Source: Quillaja saponaria (lineage: Eukaryota > Streptophyta > Magnoliopsida > Fabales > Quillajaceae). From it: DNA of 64,000 nucleotides. This document shows, in pieces, positions 23,659 to 36,351 of the stretch. How positions within the stretch are numbered: position 1 is the stretch's first letter; every line of letters starts with the position of its first letter. A program made the position numbers and the translations under genes. A model generated the notes under the pieces. The model was given only the letters and a program-made list of their open reading frames with translations. It had not been told where the DNA came from and ran no database searches. Where the stretch lies: the NCBI GenBank assembly GCA_029379385.1, contig CM055608.1, positions 28,270,350 through 28,334,349 on the forward strand. The letters are read 5' to 3'.

Positions 23659-26600
23659 ATGGAGGCACGCCCTGCTTTCTCGATTGAAAGACCAGGCTTT
23701 AATCAGCTTACTAGCGTGGGAATGTCTGGGGTGCTGTCTTCATCTTTGCCAGTCCTTCCAACCCCTTTGGAAGGGACATATTCCGTGATACCTGACTCTC
23801 AGCAGGTTTCTGTGGAAAGAGAACTCGGGACTAGATCTTTTACTCATTCAAGTAATTTAGATTCCAGTGGAGTGGTTGGTCACATGTTTTCGTCATCCTC
23901 TGGATATTCAACCAATCTTCACTACTCATCCGTTTCACCCCATGGACAGCACTGTAGAAATGATAATTTCATTTCACAGTCTGCATGTAGCATGGCATCT
24001 TTGCCATTATCACATTCTGGACCACTTCAATCTACAAGAAGTCATTATGCCAAGGAAAATGATGCTTCCAGGCATACGGAGTCACTACCAAGTTTTCTTG
24101 AATTTCCTGTAAATACCCCTGTTGAAAATTGTCAAGTTGAAAGCAGTAGCTGCAGCAGTATCATTGCATCTGAGGATTATTGTAAGCAAAATGATTGGCA
24201 GGTTTGGGCAGACCAACTCATCACTGATGACAATGGTTTGACTCCTACTTGGGATGTTATTCTTGCTGACACTGATGTTAGGGATCTTGAACCAAAGGTT
24301 GGGTTCCTCATACCACATTATGTTTCGTTGTAATACAATCTCAGTAGTTCATAATTAAATTGAGTAACTTATAGTATGAACATTTAGGAACATTTTGGTT
24401 CTGATTTTGTTGCTTCAGGTTGCATACCAGGTTTCCAAATCATGTTCAAAGTTTCCAGTAACCCAGTCTCAAAGTCATCCCCAGCTTACTGCTCCATGTG
24501 TTGAAATTCGCACTGTTGCTAACCCCACTTCATCGGCAAATACTGTTCCTGCCAAGCTGCGCATGCGCTGGACGCCAGAACTTCATGAGGCCTTTGTGGA
24601 GGCTATTAGCCAACTTGGTGGTAGTGAAAGTACATGTCACTGATCTCTTTTACAAAGTCCTTGGCTCAAAATTACAGGTCTTGTGCTTCCCTTGTTTCAT
24701 TGCTTTCAATTTACAGGAGCTACTCCTAAAGGTGTGCTGAAGCTCATGAAAGTTGAAGGCTTGACTATCTATCATGTGAAAAGCCACTTGCAGGTAAGTG
24801 CACTTTACTTATACCGTTAAATGTGTTTGGCATGTAGTTTTTATAAATAGATCTTGCCCCATGAAAATCGCAGAAATATAGGACTGCCAGATACAGACCA
24901 GAACCATCTGAAGGTACATAAGATTTGCCTTAAAGTACATGAAGATACATGCATACGCTTGTGCTTTGTGTATTATTTCTTCATTATTCTTTTTATGCTT
25001 CATGTTTTGTTCATTTGTTAGCCGCTCTGATTCCAACTTTCTGCCCGTGTCTCCTTTCTTTCTTAATGAGAAGAAAAAAGAGCAGGAAGCTAGATCCTGT
25101 TTCTGTTTTGGGTATAATTTAATCTTGAAGTTGTAATGTAATCACTTGTCAATTTTTTGTGATATGAAATGGTAGAAAAACACAAACAAGTATCATCTGT
25201 CTCTTTATATATCTCACCTTTTTTGTGCTCTATATCTGCAGATGTTCTCCTCCTTTCTTTCTTTAAAATGTAATGAATTTCCTCTATTAATTTGTGTCAT
25301 ACATATTTTTTGGTGATTTCAGCCAGCGAAGGCTGTTCTTTGTAGTAATACATGTTCATATTATCCTGTTAGGAATAAAATAGTAATGTATTTTTAAGTC
25401 CCACATTACTTAGATGTGGAAGTCTATGCGTTATTGTTTACTATAAATAAAGGTTATAGGTGTAGGCTTTGATGCACCAATCAAGCCCACAATCATTTTC
25501 CTCATTCTATTTTATTTAACAAATCCTCTATTCTTTTTATCATAAATTTTTCCTCCACTAATTCTTCTTGTAATTGGCATGAGAATGTTGGTTGTTTTAC
25601 TACTTGTAGACTAGATGTGAGGAATCTCCATCTCATCTACTCAGTTAATGTACTAGATTGTTGAACTGTTGGCAGGATCCTCAGAAAAAAAATTGACTTC
25701 CATCGAAGAGATGCCATCTCTTGACTTGAAAACGTAAGTCAACTGTTGATTGGTACCTCAAGGAACTTATATTATGCAATTATCTATTGTGTTTCTTTAC
25801 TCTTTTGATGTATAGAAATAGGATACTAATATTTTCTCCAGGAAAAACTTGGAAGCTACTACTTTTTTTCTTTCTTTTTTTTAAATGTAATGTTACTGTT
25901 CTGTTGGCCTCTTCACTTTGACATTTGTTGGAATAGTATAGGTCTGACATGCCTTGTATTTAATGGAATTTAGTGAAGTTGATAACTTTTTTCAGTTTTT
26001 GGCTATAAGCAAGTGGAATCCCAATGTTCAAACCAGCTAAAGCTCTAAGAGAATAGGGAGAATCAATCACATTTAAGTTTATAAAGGTCTATCCTTTATT
26101 GATCTTTCCCATCTGGCTGTTATTTATGGAATATTATTACCTAAAAAGAATAGGATTTCCCTGTAACTGCATGTTGTTTTCATCTTCTATGATGATGACC
26201 AGAAACACCATCTATGTCTCTATGTGTAGTTAAAGTTCATATTAAGATAAATATGTGCTTTTAGTTATTTAATTGATTTGGAGCGGAAAGTTGCGTGTGC
26301 AATTGTACTAGCCAGTCATTGCCTTCCTGAAGACTGCTACTAGCATGAATGGAACTTGATTGTAATTTCCATTGCAGTTGTAGCACTTTGAAAGCTTGCT
26401 GATTTTGTCCGTAGTTATTTCTAGTAATATGTTACCTTCTAATCATGAGATGGCCCGATCAACTAAATAGAAGGGGAAGTTTCCTAAAGAATTATATAGG
26501 TTAAAATGAAAAAGATAAAAAAAAAATCTGGAAAGAGGCAACATGAGACTACACAACTTGCCACAGTGAATTAGAATTAAAGCCTTGAAGGGGTGTATTA

Positions 26601-27736
26601 GGGATGTAGACTCGGTGAGCCTGGATTCAGGTCAATAAAGGGCCAACCTTAATTGGTTGTAACAAGTTTTTGTTTATATGTTTATTTATTAATTAATGTG
26701 GTAACTTTACTTTTATCTTGGATATTAGTAGTATGGAGATCACTGAGGCTCTGCGTTTGCAGATGGAGGTCCAGAAGCAGTTGCATGAACAGCTTGAGGT
26801 ATGAATTTTGTTCCCTGGGGAATTTTCATTTTGTTCTGGTTGAAAAGCTTATTGCAACATTTCCCCGCTGCCATTGCCATGATTAGAAAATTATAAGTAT
26901 TTGGCATGATTGGATTGTTTTTTTTCTGTTGACGCTTAAAAAACATGGATGAGTACACTTATTCTTGAATTTTTTTCATCCCCAGCTTTCTGTTCAAGTA
27001 TGTCATGTGATCATAGTGACACCCGAAGAAATTTTTTTTTTTATTTGTACAATTGTACTTTGAAAATTATATGTTCATTGAGAAAAAAGTTAGAACAACT
27101 ACTAGGTCATTAGTAAAAAAAGAGAATGAAAAAGAAGAATAAGTACAATATGATGTAAGCTTTGCCATTGGACCCAAAAGAGTTATGCAATTCTGGTAGA
27201 ATCGGAGTTTGTAGCAGATGATAGATCAGAGTACATTAATGGATCAATCTGAAGTTTTATAAATTGTCAATGATACTCAATATCTTTTCCTTTTGGCTCA
27301 AATTGTCTGGACATGAAGGAAACAAATTGTCTGCCTGAGGAAGCATGTCTGAGGATGTGACTTAATTCTGTTTTTGGGCATCTCTATTTCTGGTGTATAT
27401 TTCACTTCTCTGCAGATCCAAAGAAATCTACAATTGCGAATAGAAGAACAAGGGAGGCACCTCCAAATGATGTTTGAGAAGCAATGCAAGTCTGGTGTTG
27501 ACAAGTTAAATGCATCATCATCCACTTTGGAGATGGAGAGCCCTTCTGCTGCATCTTCTGATGCAATCCAAGATGACCCTGGCAAAAGTGAACTGGTAGC
27601 CTCCCATGTGGACCATTGCAAGACAGGAAATGATCAAGCTAATGGCCAACAAACGATGACTCAGGCTTCTCAGAATCCCAGGGCATGTGTTAATCAGTCT
27701 ACTTCCCAAGCCCTGAAGCGCCAAAAAAACAGATGA
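23659..27736 (+). CDS. PHR1: PHR1-type MYB-CC transcription factor (phosphate starvation response)
   Basis: Seven coding exons: 23659-24297, 24419-24629, 24717-24793, 24874-24913, 25676-25733, 26729-26798 and 27416-27736 (471 aa, phases consistent). The protein starts MEARP as in PHR1. The N-terminal half has the conserved WADQLITDD block near 195. The single MYB (GARP) domain spans about 259-318 ([36 protein letters not shown]). The coiled-coil region spans about 345-388 ([33 protein letters not shown]) and contains the LHEQLE signature. PHR proteins bind P1BS sites as dimers and are restrained by SPX proteins; the coiled coil and MYB surfaces needed are present. The tail ends in KRQKNR after a seven-A run. 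The acceptor of exon 2 could be 12 nt later. PHL1 is the nearest alternative identity. Confidence 0.9.
25367..25521 (+). mobile_element. Solo-LTR-like insertion in a PHR1 intron
   Basis: The 155-bp segment starts TGTTAGGAAT and ends TTTAACA, the inverted TGTTA/TAACA termini of a copia or TRIM LTR. It contains a promoter-like CTATAAATAAAGG. The flanks are TATCC on the left and AATCC on the right, a one-mismatch 5-bp target duplication. No internal domain is present. Strand is taken from the TATA orientation. Confidence 0.55.
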
Positions 27737-28720
27737 CTGAGCTGTATGATCTGCCAAATCAAGTTTTGACTGAGGATATCTTTTCAGAGAAGACTAATCT
27801 CAAGCAAGATGGACTTGGCTAACTAGTGGTAGAGCTTTGGAAATTTGAGGCCCTCCAGTTTTACTACCAGCGAATTAAGTTTAACGAACAATTGCCCTCT
27901 TTTTATTTAGTTAGACCAAGTTGACATGTCCAGTTTTGAATTCTTCAGCATTTTGGCTCTGTAACCTTAGTTATGCAATGATAATGATGCCTACGAAATA
28001 AATTATTTTAACATACCTTGAAAAGCAAATGAAATAAGTAAAATAAGAATGCATTTTTTTGCTTTCTGTCCTGCTTTGTCAAAACTCTCTACTACTAATT
28101 ATTCTATTTTAGGCAAACCAAAACCAAGATTTCTTCTCTCTAATATCGCACATTTCTTCTATTGTAGGTAAAATAATTTTAAATAAATGAACGAAACAAA
28201 TTAGTATACATGTAAAGCTTTCTAATAAAGAGAACTTAGTCCAAGATCAGGTGATTAAATTTGTTAGCTGTTACGTAGTCTAAAAATTTTAATTTTGCGG
28301 TTATATTTTTTATCATGTCTCGGTAGATAGACAAATATTTATCTCGCGGTAGATAGATAAGGTAATGATATAATATTTTATGTCGACTTAGGTTACAAGA
28401 TGGGTAAAAATTGAAGTTAAAATTCAGGTGGTCTGTTTGAGCCCACTTATGACTAATCCACTTAACACATGCATTCTTCACAATAAATTTACATGTGTGA
28501 GAAAATATAAGATTAAAATTTAAGAATTTGATCATTTTTATAATATATCTACTAATTTATAAGAATATCATTCATGTTAGAATTAAAAGACTTTTCACAA
28601 TATCTCCTAAGATTCGAATTCAAGAAATCCACGTGTTAAACCCCTTAAGAGACCAATTAACTTTTCTTTTGATGAGATTATACACATACTCATATACATA
28701 CTCTCACACAACCTAAACAA
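27737..28720. other. PHR1 3' UTR and spacer
   Basis: The left part is the PHR1 3' UTR. The rest is AT-rich spacer with no coding sequence I can support. Confidence 0.5.
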
Positions 28721-28722
28721 CT

Positions 28723-28892
28723 TGGGCCAATATTGACCTTACAGGCTTACAGCCCAATGCATCAAAGATCGCCTATGACTAATATGTATTCGACTTGATC
28801 CTGTTAAGTCCTTCCAATTTTACTTTAAGCCCAAGGCAGTTTTCCTCAGCAAAACCCTAGATGCTCTAGCTCACTTCACTACCCTATATAAA
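28723..28892 (+). promoter_or_regulatory. RPS2 promoter: site II elements, telo-box, TATA box
   Basis: TGGGCC is at 28723-28728. Inverted forms (AGCCCA) are at 28751-28756 and 28828-28833. A telo-box AAACCCTA is at 28852-28859 and TATATAAA at 28885-28892. The start codon is about 110 bp beyond the TATA box. This layout matches plant ribosomal protein promoters. Confidence 0.75.
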
Positions 28893-28999
28893 AGCCCCTT
28901 TATCGCATTAGGGCTTTTCGTTATCTCCACCAGCAGACTAGCAACCAGTTCTGAATCTAGGGTTTCCATAGCTTATTCTTTTATCTTTTCCTTACAACA

Positions 29000-30869
29000 A
29001 TGGCTGAACGAGGTGGTGGCGACCAGGGAGGACGCGGCCGTGGTTTTGGTGGTCGTGGACGGGGCGACCGTGGCCGCGGAAGGCGTCCACGGGCTGGCCG
29101 TCGTGAAGAGGAGGAGAAATGGGTACCAGTTACCAAGCTGGGACGCCTCGTTAAGGAGGGTAAGATCCAAAGCCTCGAACAGATTTACCTTCATTCCCTT
29201 CCAATCAAGGAGCATCAGATTATTGACACCTTGGTCGGTCCTAGCCTCAAGGACGAGGTCATGAAAATCATGCCTGTCCAGAAGCAAACTCGTGCGGGTC
29301 AGAGAACTCGTTTTAAAGCCTTTGTCGTTGTTGGTGACGGAAACGGACATGTAGGACTCGGAGTGAAGTGTAGCAAGGAAGTTGCCACCGCCATTCGTGG
29401 TGCTATAATGTTGGCCAAGCTTTCTGTGATACCCGTCAGACGAGGTTATTGGGGTAACAAGATCGGGAAACCACACACAGTCCCTTGCAAGGTGACTGGG
29501 AAATGTGGTTCTGTGACAGTGCGTATGGTTCCCGCTCCTCGTGGTGCTGGTATTGTTGCTGCTAGGGTTCCAAAGAAGGTCTTGCAGTTCGCTGGTATTG
29601 AGGATGTTTTCACTTCATCAAGGGGTTCTACTAAGACCCTTGGAAACTTTGTTAAGGTATACTTTCCACCTGTTATCTTATTAGTCTTTTGTGAATTGAA
29701 GGTTCGTGTCTTATTTATGTGAAAGGGTTCGTTCTCCTGCTTGCTTGTGATTCCTTAACTGTTGGGTATGCTAACTTTCAGCTAGTTGTGCTCTTAATTA
29801 GAATATTGGGATTATGGGCTCTTAATTAGAATATTGGGATTATAATTTCTATTTAGATTAGTGGTTAACTAGACTCAGGTAGATGTAACCAAATCGTCGG
29901 ACTGAATTTGAAAAACATTAAACGAATTTATTTAAATGGTATAAAGTAACATATATTTTCTTGAATTGTCAAGCTGGGAGATGATATTAGTTATATGAGG
30001 TGCTTGAATGAGAAGCATTGACTTTAAGGGCCTTAACAAAGATCCAGATTAGTACAATTAAAATTAGGACTAGATTGTGACGTTGATTTACCTAATATCA
30101 GGGAGGAGTTGAATTGATTGTGAATTTGCTTGGAAATTGTATGAAGGTGTTTTAACCTAGGAGTGGTGAAAGTGGTTTTTGCAATTTATTGTCAGTCTTC
30201 TTTGCGGCACTTATAGTGGAAACCTGGGACGTTTAAACATCTTTTGATGATGTAAAAATTAACTGTTTGTACCTAATAGACTGAGTGGAAGATCAGATGC
30301 ATCAATGTTGCTTGTTTTGAATTATGTGCTGCCTGTGTCACTTACTCAGAGTATTAGCTTCTCTGGTTTAAATTTGTTTGTTAACTCTGTTAAAAGAATG
30401 TTAAACTTTGCATTTTTTAAATTTTAGTAAATATCTGATATTGGTGTAGGTAGATATCTATTTTTGGTTTTCAGGATGTCATTGCTATATCGTTCATTTT
30501 GTAGAAATTGTGTTATGATGTTTATCTAGATAATAGTTTTGGATGAAGGATGTGTTTTGGTGATGAAATATTATCTTTCTAGTTGCAAACTGATTAACAG
30601 AGCATGTGATGTGATGATGTGGAAAATAGTGCTTATAACTTGAATAGTGGAAGTCATCTGAATTGAAATGATTGATGGACTTGGGCTATGTAATTGCTTT
30701 GTTTCAGGCCACTTTTGACTGCTTGCTTAAGACTTACGGATTCCTCACACCTGAATTTTGGAGGGAGACCCGCTTCTCCAAGTCTCCTTTCCAGGAACAC
30801 ACAGATCTATTAGCCAAACCTACTGGAAAGGCAATCATCTTGGAAGGAATTGAAACTCTTGATGCTTGA
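29000..30869 (+). CDS. RPS2: 40S ribosomal protein S2 (uS5)
   Basis: Two exons, 29000-29656 and 30708-30869, encode 272 aa, close to the usual plant length. The N terminus is an Arg/Gly-rich RGG tail. The S5 N-terminal domain follows ([55 protein letters not shown]). The C-terminal domain contains [19 protein letters not shown] and [20 protein letters not shown] across the splice. uS5 lies at the mRNA entry side of the small subunit and contributes to decoding fidelity. The RGG tail is a known target for arginine methylation in eukaryotes. The 1.05-kb intron contains a weak snoRNA-like arrangement listed under findings. Confidence 0.97.
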
Positions 30870-31044
30870 GCTAGTTTTGTAATCTTGGATTATGACAAAT
30901 ATTTTATTAGGGAGTTCAAATATATTTTGCTTGGTTGCTGTTTACTTCTTTGTTGTGATATGATAGACATCATGTTTCTTTGCTTTTAATCTTTGTTCCA
31001 AGTTTTGGATGTAGAAAATCGAATTTAATACATTTTGTCTTCTA
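30870..31044 (+). other. RPS2 3' UTR
   Basis: This is AT-rich sequence after the TGA. It likely contains the RPS2 polyadenylation region, but no single signal stands out. Confidence 0.4.
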
Positions 31045-31545
31045 CTTCTACCTCTTCCTTTACCATTTAAGTGTAAAAATAAAGTTAGTGTAATATCACT
31101 GCAATTATTTATTTGTTCTGATTTGAAAATTGTTTCTTGTCAATGTTGAAAACAATTGTTTGTATCTTCCCATCTTTACTTATGTAGTATGCATAACAAT
31201 TTTGTGAGACTTACTTTTAATCCATTACAAATAAATTTATAAATTTTTTTATTTCATAGAGTAAAAAGAACAGGGAAGTTATTATTTTGTTTTCTACCTC
31301 TTCCTTTACTATTTAAGTGTAAAAGTAAAGTGTTAGTGTAATATCACTACAACTATTTATTTGTTCTTCTGATTTGAAAATTGTTTCTTGACAATGTTGA
31401 AAACAATTGTTCGCATCTTCCCATCTTTACTTATGTAGTCTGCATAACAATTTTGTGAGACTTACTTTAATCCATTACAAATAAATTTATAAAAATTTAT
31501 TTTTATTTCATAGAGTAAAAAGAACAGGGAAGTTATTATTTTGTT
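31045..31545. repeat. ~250-bp tandem duplication downstream of RPS2
   Basis: Copy 1 (about 31045-31291) and copy 2 (about 31292-31545) share the ordered blocks CTACCTCTTCCTTTAC, TTAGTGTAATATCACT, TTGAAAACAATTGTT and AAAGAACAGGGAAG. Both end in GGGAAGTTATTATTTTGTTT. They differ by scattered substitutions and small indels. Confidence 0.9.
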
Positions 31546-32720
31546 TGTCAGTGGAGGAATTTTTTTTTTCTCTCTAATTCGTAGTCACGAAAGTTTAGAC
31601 TATTTATTTTTAATTTCAGTATTATTTAATTTATAAATTATTCTTTTAAAAAATTATATTTATTATAATCATGTACTATTTAATCAATTATAATAAAACA
31701 ATAATCTCTTAATATTTACTCACAACTACTGTTATGTTATTATTATTTTCGTTCCTTACAATTATATAACTTTATATTTTAATTCTTGAAGAATATTCTT
31801 TTCTAATTAAATTCTTTAAAATTTAAATTTTTTTTTCCCAATTGAAGTATTCTATTAATACGTAAGAAAAAGTGAAGATAAGTTTATTTTTCTTTCAACA
31901 TTTGGAATAAATCTTATAATATGCTTACATTCTATATTTTTAAGATTTCTACTTAAATAAGTTCTAAATTTTAAATTAAAACATATTATACTATTTTTAT
32001 TTTTAAAATATTAATTAAGTAAACTAGTTTTCAAAAAAAAAAAAAAAAAAATCACATATCATAAAATTAATAAATTTATGTATATAATCATATTAAGAAT
32101 AATTAAAATTTATCTTTTAAATTTACATGTTATCTTGAAAAAAAAAATCAATATAAATTAAATTTGAAAAAAATATGTTATTTAAAAAACTTAAAAAAAA
32201 TATATAAAAAGAGATAGTGAGAATATATTAATTTTTAGAAATTTTTATTTCACATTGATGATTATATCATAAATTCACAAGTTTTTTAAATTTGTTTAGG
32301 AAGATTTTCTTAAAAATATGATTTATAGAAAATATAAATTTATAATATAACTTATTTACAATATTTAAGGAAAGGCCAAAAAAAAAAAAAAGTACATACA
32401 TGTCAGATCTTACTTGCCACGGGGAATTGGTGTGTCAACGATTTAAAGCCAGGAAGGAGAAAGATTATCCGGGTCATATTATCACCAAAATCACCATTAA
32501 AATCCCAAGGCCATGGAGCTTCTCTGTGAACCAGATCCATATTCGCCTTTGAGGAAGCTGAGCTTGCTCTTCCTGGACGCACCGACATTAAGTGAAGTAC
32601 TCTCACTCATCTGATCTATTTCTTGAAATTTTAGATTGTAAGCAGTAATTGTTAGATTCACAAAAATCCTAGCTCAATTTGGGTAATACCAACCAACAGA
32701 GAAGATGAAAAATCCATATG
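31546..32720. other. Very AT-rich spacer
   Basis: The sequence from 31546 to about 32395 is dominated by A/T with several homopolymer runs. A short GC-richer patch at 32400-32640 has small open frames on both strands but no domain I recognise. Confidence 0.5.
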
Positions 32721-32734
32721 TATACCCACAATTT

Positions 32735-34985
32735 TTGTCTATTGATTTCCCTGTTGACAAGATCAGTTTCGAATGATGCTTATTTTTTTATCTAAGAAAC
32801 AAGGATGTTAAGTCATAGATGAAAAAGTTGAGTATCTTCTGATATGGCTTGAGCACATGCTTTCATAGGTTTATCTGGGGAAGTGTTGGTGCATAGATGT
32901 GGAAGAGCAAGGAAATAGCAAATGCTATCAACACTACAAGAAAGCTGGAGCCATGAATGCTCTGGTTAGTAGCTCTAAATTCAAATTATCAATCTTTTTT
33001 GTATGCTTGAAAAGTGACATTAGGAGCTGCTAATCGCAATGTTGTCTTCTTTGATGTAAGGAACATTGTTCCCAGCTCCAAACTAATCAATTTGCACAAA
33101 CTGCTTGCATTAACTAGGTATAATTCTCCATTCAAATTCAATGTCATAACTTTTATAGATCAATATCAAAGGCCTAGATGGTATTCAAGGTCCACTATAT
33201 GTTGGTGCTGGATGTGTGTTCAACAGGCAAGCATTTGACGGCTACGATCCACAACTGTCTGAGAAACGGCCAAAGATGACATGTCACTGTCGGACTTCGT
33301 GGTGTTACTGTTATTGTGGTGGTTCAACGAAGTCCAAGTCAAAGAAGAAAGCAGGAAGAGGTATTTCCAGTGGGCTCTACACCAAGAAGAAGAAAATGGC
33401 GAAAAGAACTACTTGAGGAATGAGTTTATGTTTGACATTGAAGAGACTGAAGAAGGGCTTGAAGGCTATGATGAGCTGGAGAAATCATCTCTTATGTCAC
33501 AGAAAAATACTGAGAAGAGATTTGGGCAGTCACTGGATTTTATTGCTTCTTCTTTTGTGGAATATGGTGGACTTCCAGAAGGGACAAATACCACACCACT
33601 GATCAAGGAGTCCGTTCATGTTATAAGCTGTGGGTACAAAGAGAAAACTAAGTGGGGCAAAGAGGTGAATTGATTTCTGTGAGCTCTTTCATCTATGTAT
33701 TATCTACATAATCCTATTACATTAGAATAGTATTAAGTCTTTTGTTGAGATTTGAACGTTCTTTTAAGTAATGGGTGAATTTTTTTTTGAGCATAGAGTT
33801 CCAAGCATGATGCAGGGGAATTAGCTCTTGCTTTGAGTAACTAATTAAGTCATGGTGGTGAATTTGGTTCATTTGCAGATTGGGTGGATTAAGGATTTAT
33901 GGTTCATTTACAGAAGATATATTGACTGGGTTGATGGAAGTCAGTGTACTGCATGCCAAAAGGACCATCATTTAAAGGATCAGCCCCAATAAATCTATCA
34001 GATCGGTTTACACCAAGTTCTAAGATGGGCTTTTGGTTCTGCTGAGATTTTCCTTAGTCGCCATTGCCCACTGTGGTATGCCTCTAGAGGAAAATTGAAA
34101 TGGCTAGAGAGGTCGGCCTACATGAATACAATCAATTACCCATTCACTTCCATCCCTTTGCTAGCATACTGCACAATTCCAACTCGGCCTTCTGACTGGG
34201 AAGTTCATTATCCCCACTGTATGTACAACAATGTAGTTGCAAAACAGGAAAAGGGGATTGCTAGTATTGTCCATTTATTTTTATGGGATTGCTAGCATTA
34301 ATTTACTCACAGTAAAAAACCATGTTAGGTGCTGATGGATTTAAGTCTTCCTGTTGCCAGCTGAAAGTTCAAATTTATGTGGAGGCAAGCCTTGCCAATG
34401 TATGATTCATGGTTCTTTTCATCTCCATTATTCTAACCGGTGTGCTAGAGCTTCAATTGAATGGAGTTAGCATTCATGACTGGTGGCGTAACGAGCAGTT
34501 CTGGGTCACTTGTGGTGTCTCTGCACATCTGTTTAGTGTTTTTCCAGATCTTCTCAAGGTTCTTGCAGGACTTAACACCAATTTTACTATAACAGCAAAA
34601 GCAGCAGATGATTCTAAGTTTGGAGACCTCTAGCTTTTCAAATGGACTTCTCTTCTCATCCCACCACCCACTCTTATATTCTTGAATTTTGTGGGAGTTT
34701 TGGCTGGAGTTTCTGATGCCACTTAGTGGTTATGACTCTTTGGAACATTTATTTTGGAAGCTAATTTTCGCCTTCTGGATGATTGTCCACCTTTATCCTT
34801 TCCTCAAAGGTCTGATGGGAAGTACTCCTTCAATCTAAGTATTGTGGTCAACACTAAAGCTTCAATTTTCTCACTGGTTTGGGTTCAAATTGTTCCATTC
34901 CTGCCCAAGCCAACTGGTCCAGTACTCAAACAATGTGGGGAAGAATGTTACTCAAACAGTGTATATAGTCTTGAACCAGAATGAC
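32735..34985 (+). pseudogene. CESA4: CESA4-like cellulose synthase catalytic subunit, 5'-truncated pseudogene
   Basis: The fragments follow CESA order: FPVDKI (about 32747), QHYKKAGAMNALV (about 32925), ANRNVVFFD then an intron (about 33030-33160), [14 protein letters not shown] (about 33207), [16 protein letters not shown] (about 33450), [17 protein letters not shown] (about 33615), [20 protein letters not shown] (about 34015), [11 protein letters not shown] (about 34097), WWRNEQFWV (about 34483), [16 protein letters not shown] (about 34582) and FSLVWVQIVPFLPKPTGPV (about 34867). The class-specific region and C terminus fit the secondary-wall CESA4 (IRX5) type best. The zinc-finger N terminus is missing. 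About 55 codons including the catalytic DCD segment are deleted between MNALV and ANRN. Frameshifts, stops and a changed C terminus complete the decay. Retained introns show it arose by DNA duplication, not from mRNA. Confidence 0.85.
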
Positions 34986-36351
34986 TGGTTATTTCTGAAG
35001 TGGACCACTATTGCATACTTTTCTAGAAAGAAATAAGTAAATATCAGGGTGGAAGTCCTCTTTATCCGTCAATTATGTATACCATAAGGCCAAAAAAGAA
35101 AAGGAGGTATGTATTCCAGTTTCCCATCTCAACATTAGTCCTTCCTATTTAGTTGTACGCATATTGTCATTTTTTGCCTTTCTTCTTCTACTCTTCATTT
35201 TTTTTTCTTTCCTTCTGTGGGTCTCTGATAATTTCTTTTTGTTTAATTACAGAAGTGCTCAACTTTTTCCTGCACAAACCTATCCCTCTTTTGGTCAGTA
35301 ACCCGTAAAGAGTGTCTCGTGCTTTTTTGTTAGGATCAAAATATTGTTTTGAAATTTGAGGCATCATATTAGTCAGTACAAAAACGATAATGTACAAAAT
35401 ATATATTAGAAATATTTTGAAAAATGTGTACAATTTTGAAAACATATAGAAACATGTATAAGATATTATACAATGTCTATTTGCAAGTGATTTGCATTGT
35501 ATCTAATCGTTAGTTTGAACATTTATGTTGAAGATTTGAAATGCAAATATAGGTTAGATAACTTATTATAATAGTAAAATTAACAATGAAGTCATTATTA
35601 AGTTAAGAGCATTCCTAATTATAAAACAACTCTTAATTTTATTATACCTAATGAATATTTACAAAATACATAAATATAAAGTCTTTTATGTTAAGCAACT
35701 TATCATCCAACATGCAAATTAGCAAATGCTTAAAAAATATTCTAACATAATAAAATAAGGGAATGACTGAGTACGGTCGTAGTCCCTTCCTAAAATAAAT
35801 CACATGGAGATAATTTTGTTACATCCAACCACCAATGCAATATTGGTTAGTGTATATCCAGAATATAAATATTATGAATCTATATGTTAAGTTTTCTCTA
35901 AAGTATAGTTTTTCATAGACTTATCTAATAGCATAATTTATAAATACTAATGCATTAATATAACTGAGAAGACTTGAAAAAATTATATAAACTTATTAAC
36001 TAGATTTAAAAATTATGAAGCATAATTATGCATTTTCTTATAGAAAATAGAGTTATTTTCACACACCAAGATCGGATCATTATACAACATAAGTTTCCAT
36101 TAAACGAAAAGTCAAAAACTTACCAGAAGTATAAAATTGGTAAAACTTGAAGCCCGAAGGTCGTAACAGATATTGGGTGCCATCTTCCATACTAAATCTG
36201 TCACAATTCATAACATTATTTTTTTATTCTACCTTCTTGACATTAACATACTGCATATTCTAAATCTCCATATATAAAGCACAAAACCATATTTTTCAAG
36301 CATTGACAATCCCTAATGGTGATATATGACCAAGGATCTGGCGAGTTGCTT
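34986..36351. other. AT-rich spacer between CESA4 pseudogene and receptor kinase
   Basis: I see no gene or defined repeat here. The right end should hold the 3' UTR of the minus-strand kinase gene. Confidence 0.5.

Noticed and set aside
28973..29476. 167-codon minus-strand frame opposite RPS2 exon 1
   Set aside because: It is a shadow of the Arg/Gly-rich and conserved RPS2 coding sequence on the plus strand.
32403..32606. 67-codon minus-strand frame (HREAPWPWDFNGDFGDN) before the CESA4 pseudogene
   Set aside because: I could not link it to any family; the plus strand is equally open over part of it, so neither is supported.
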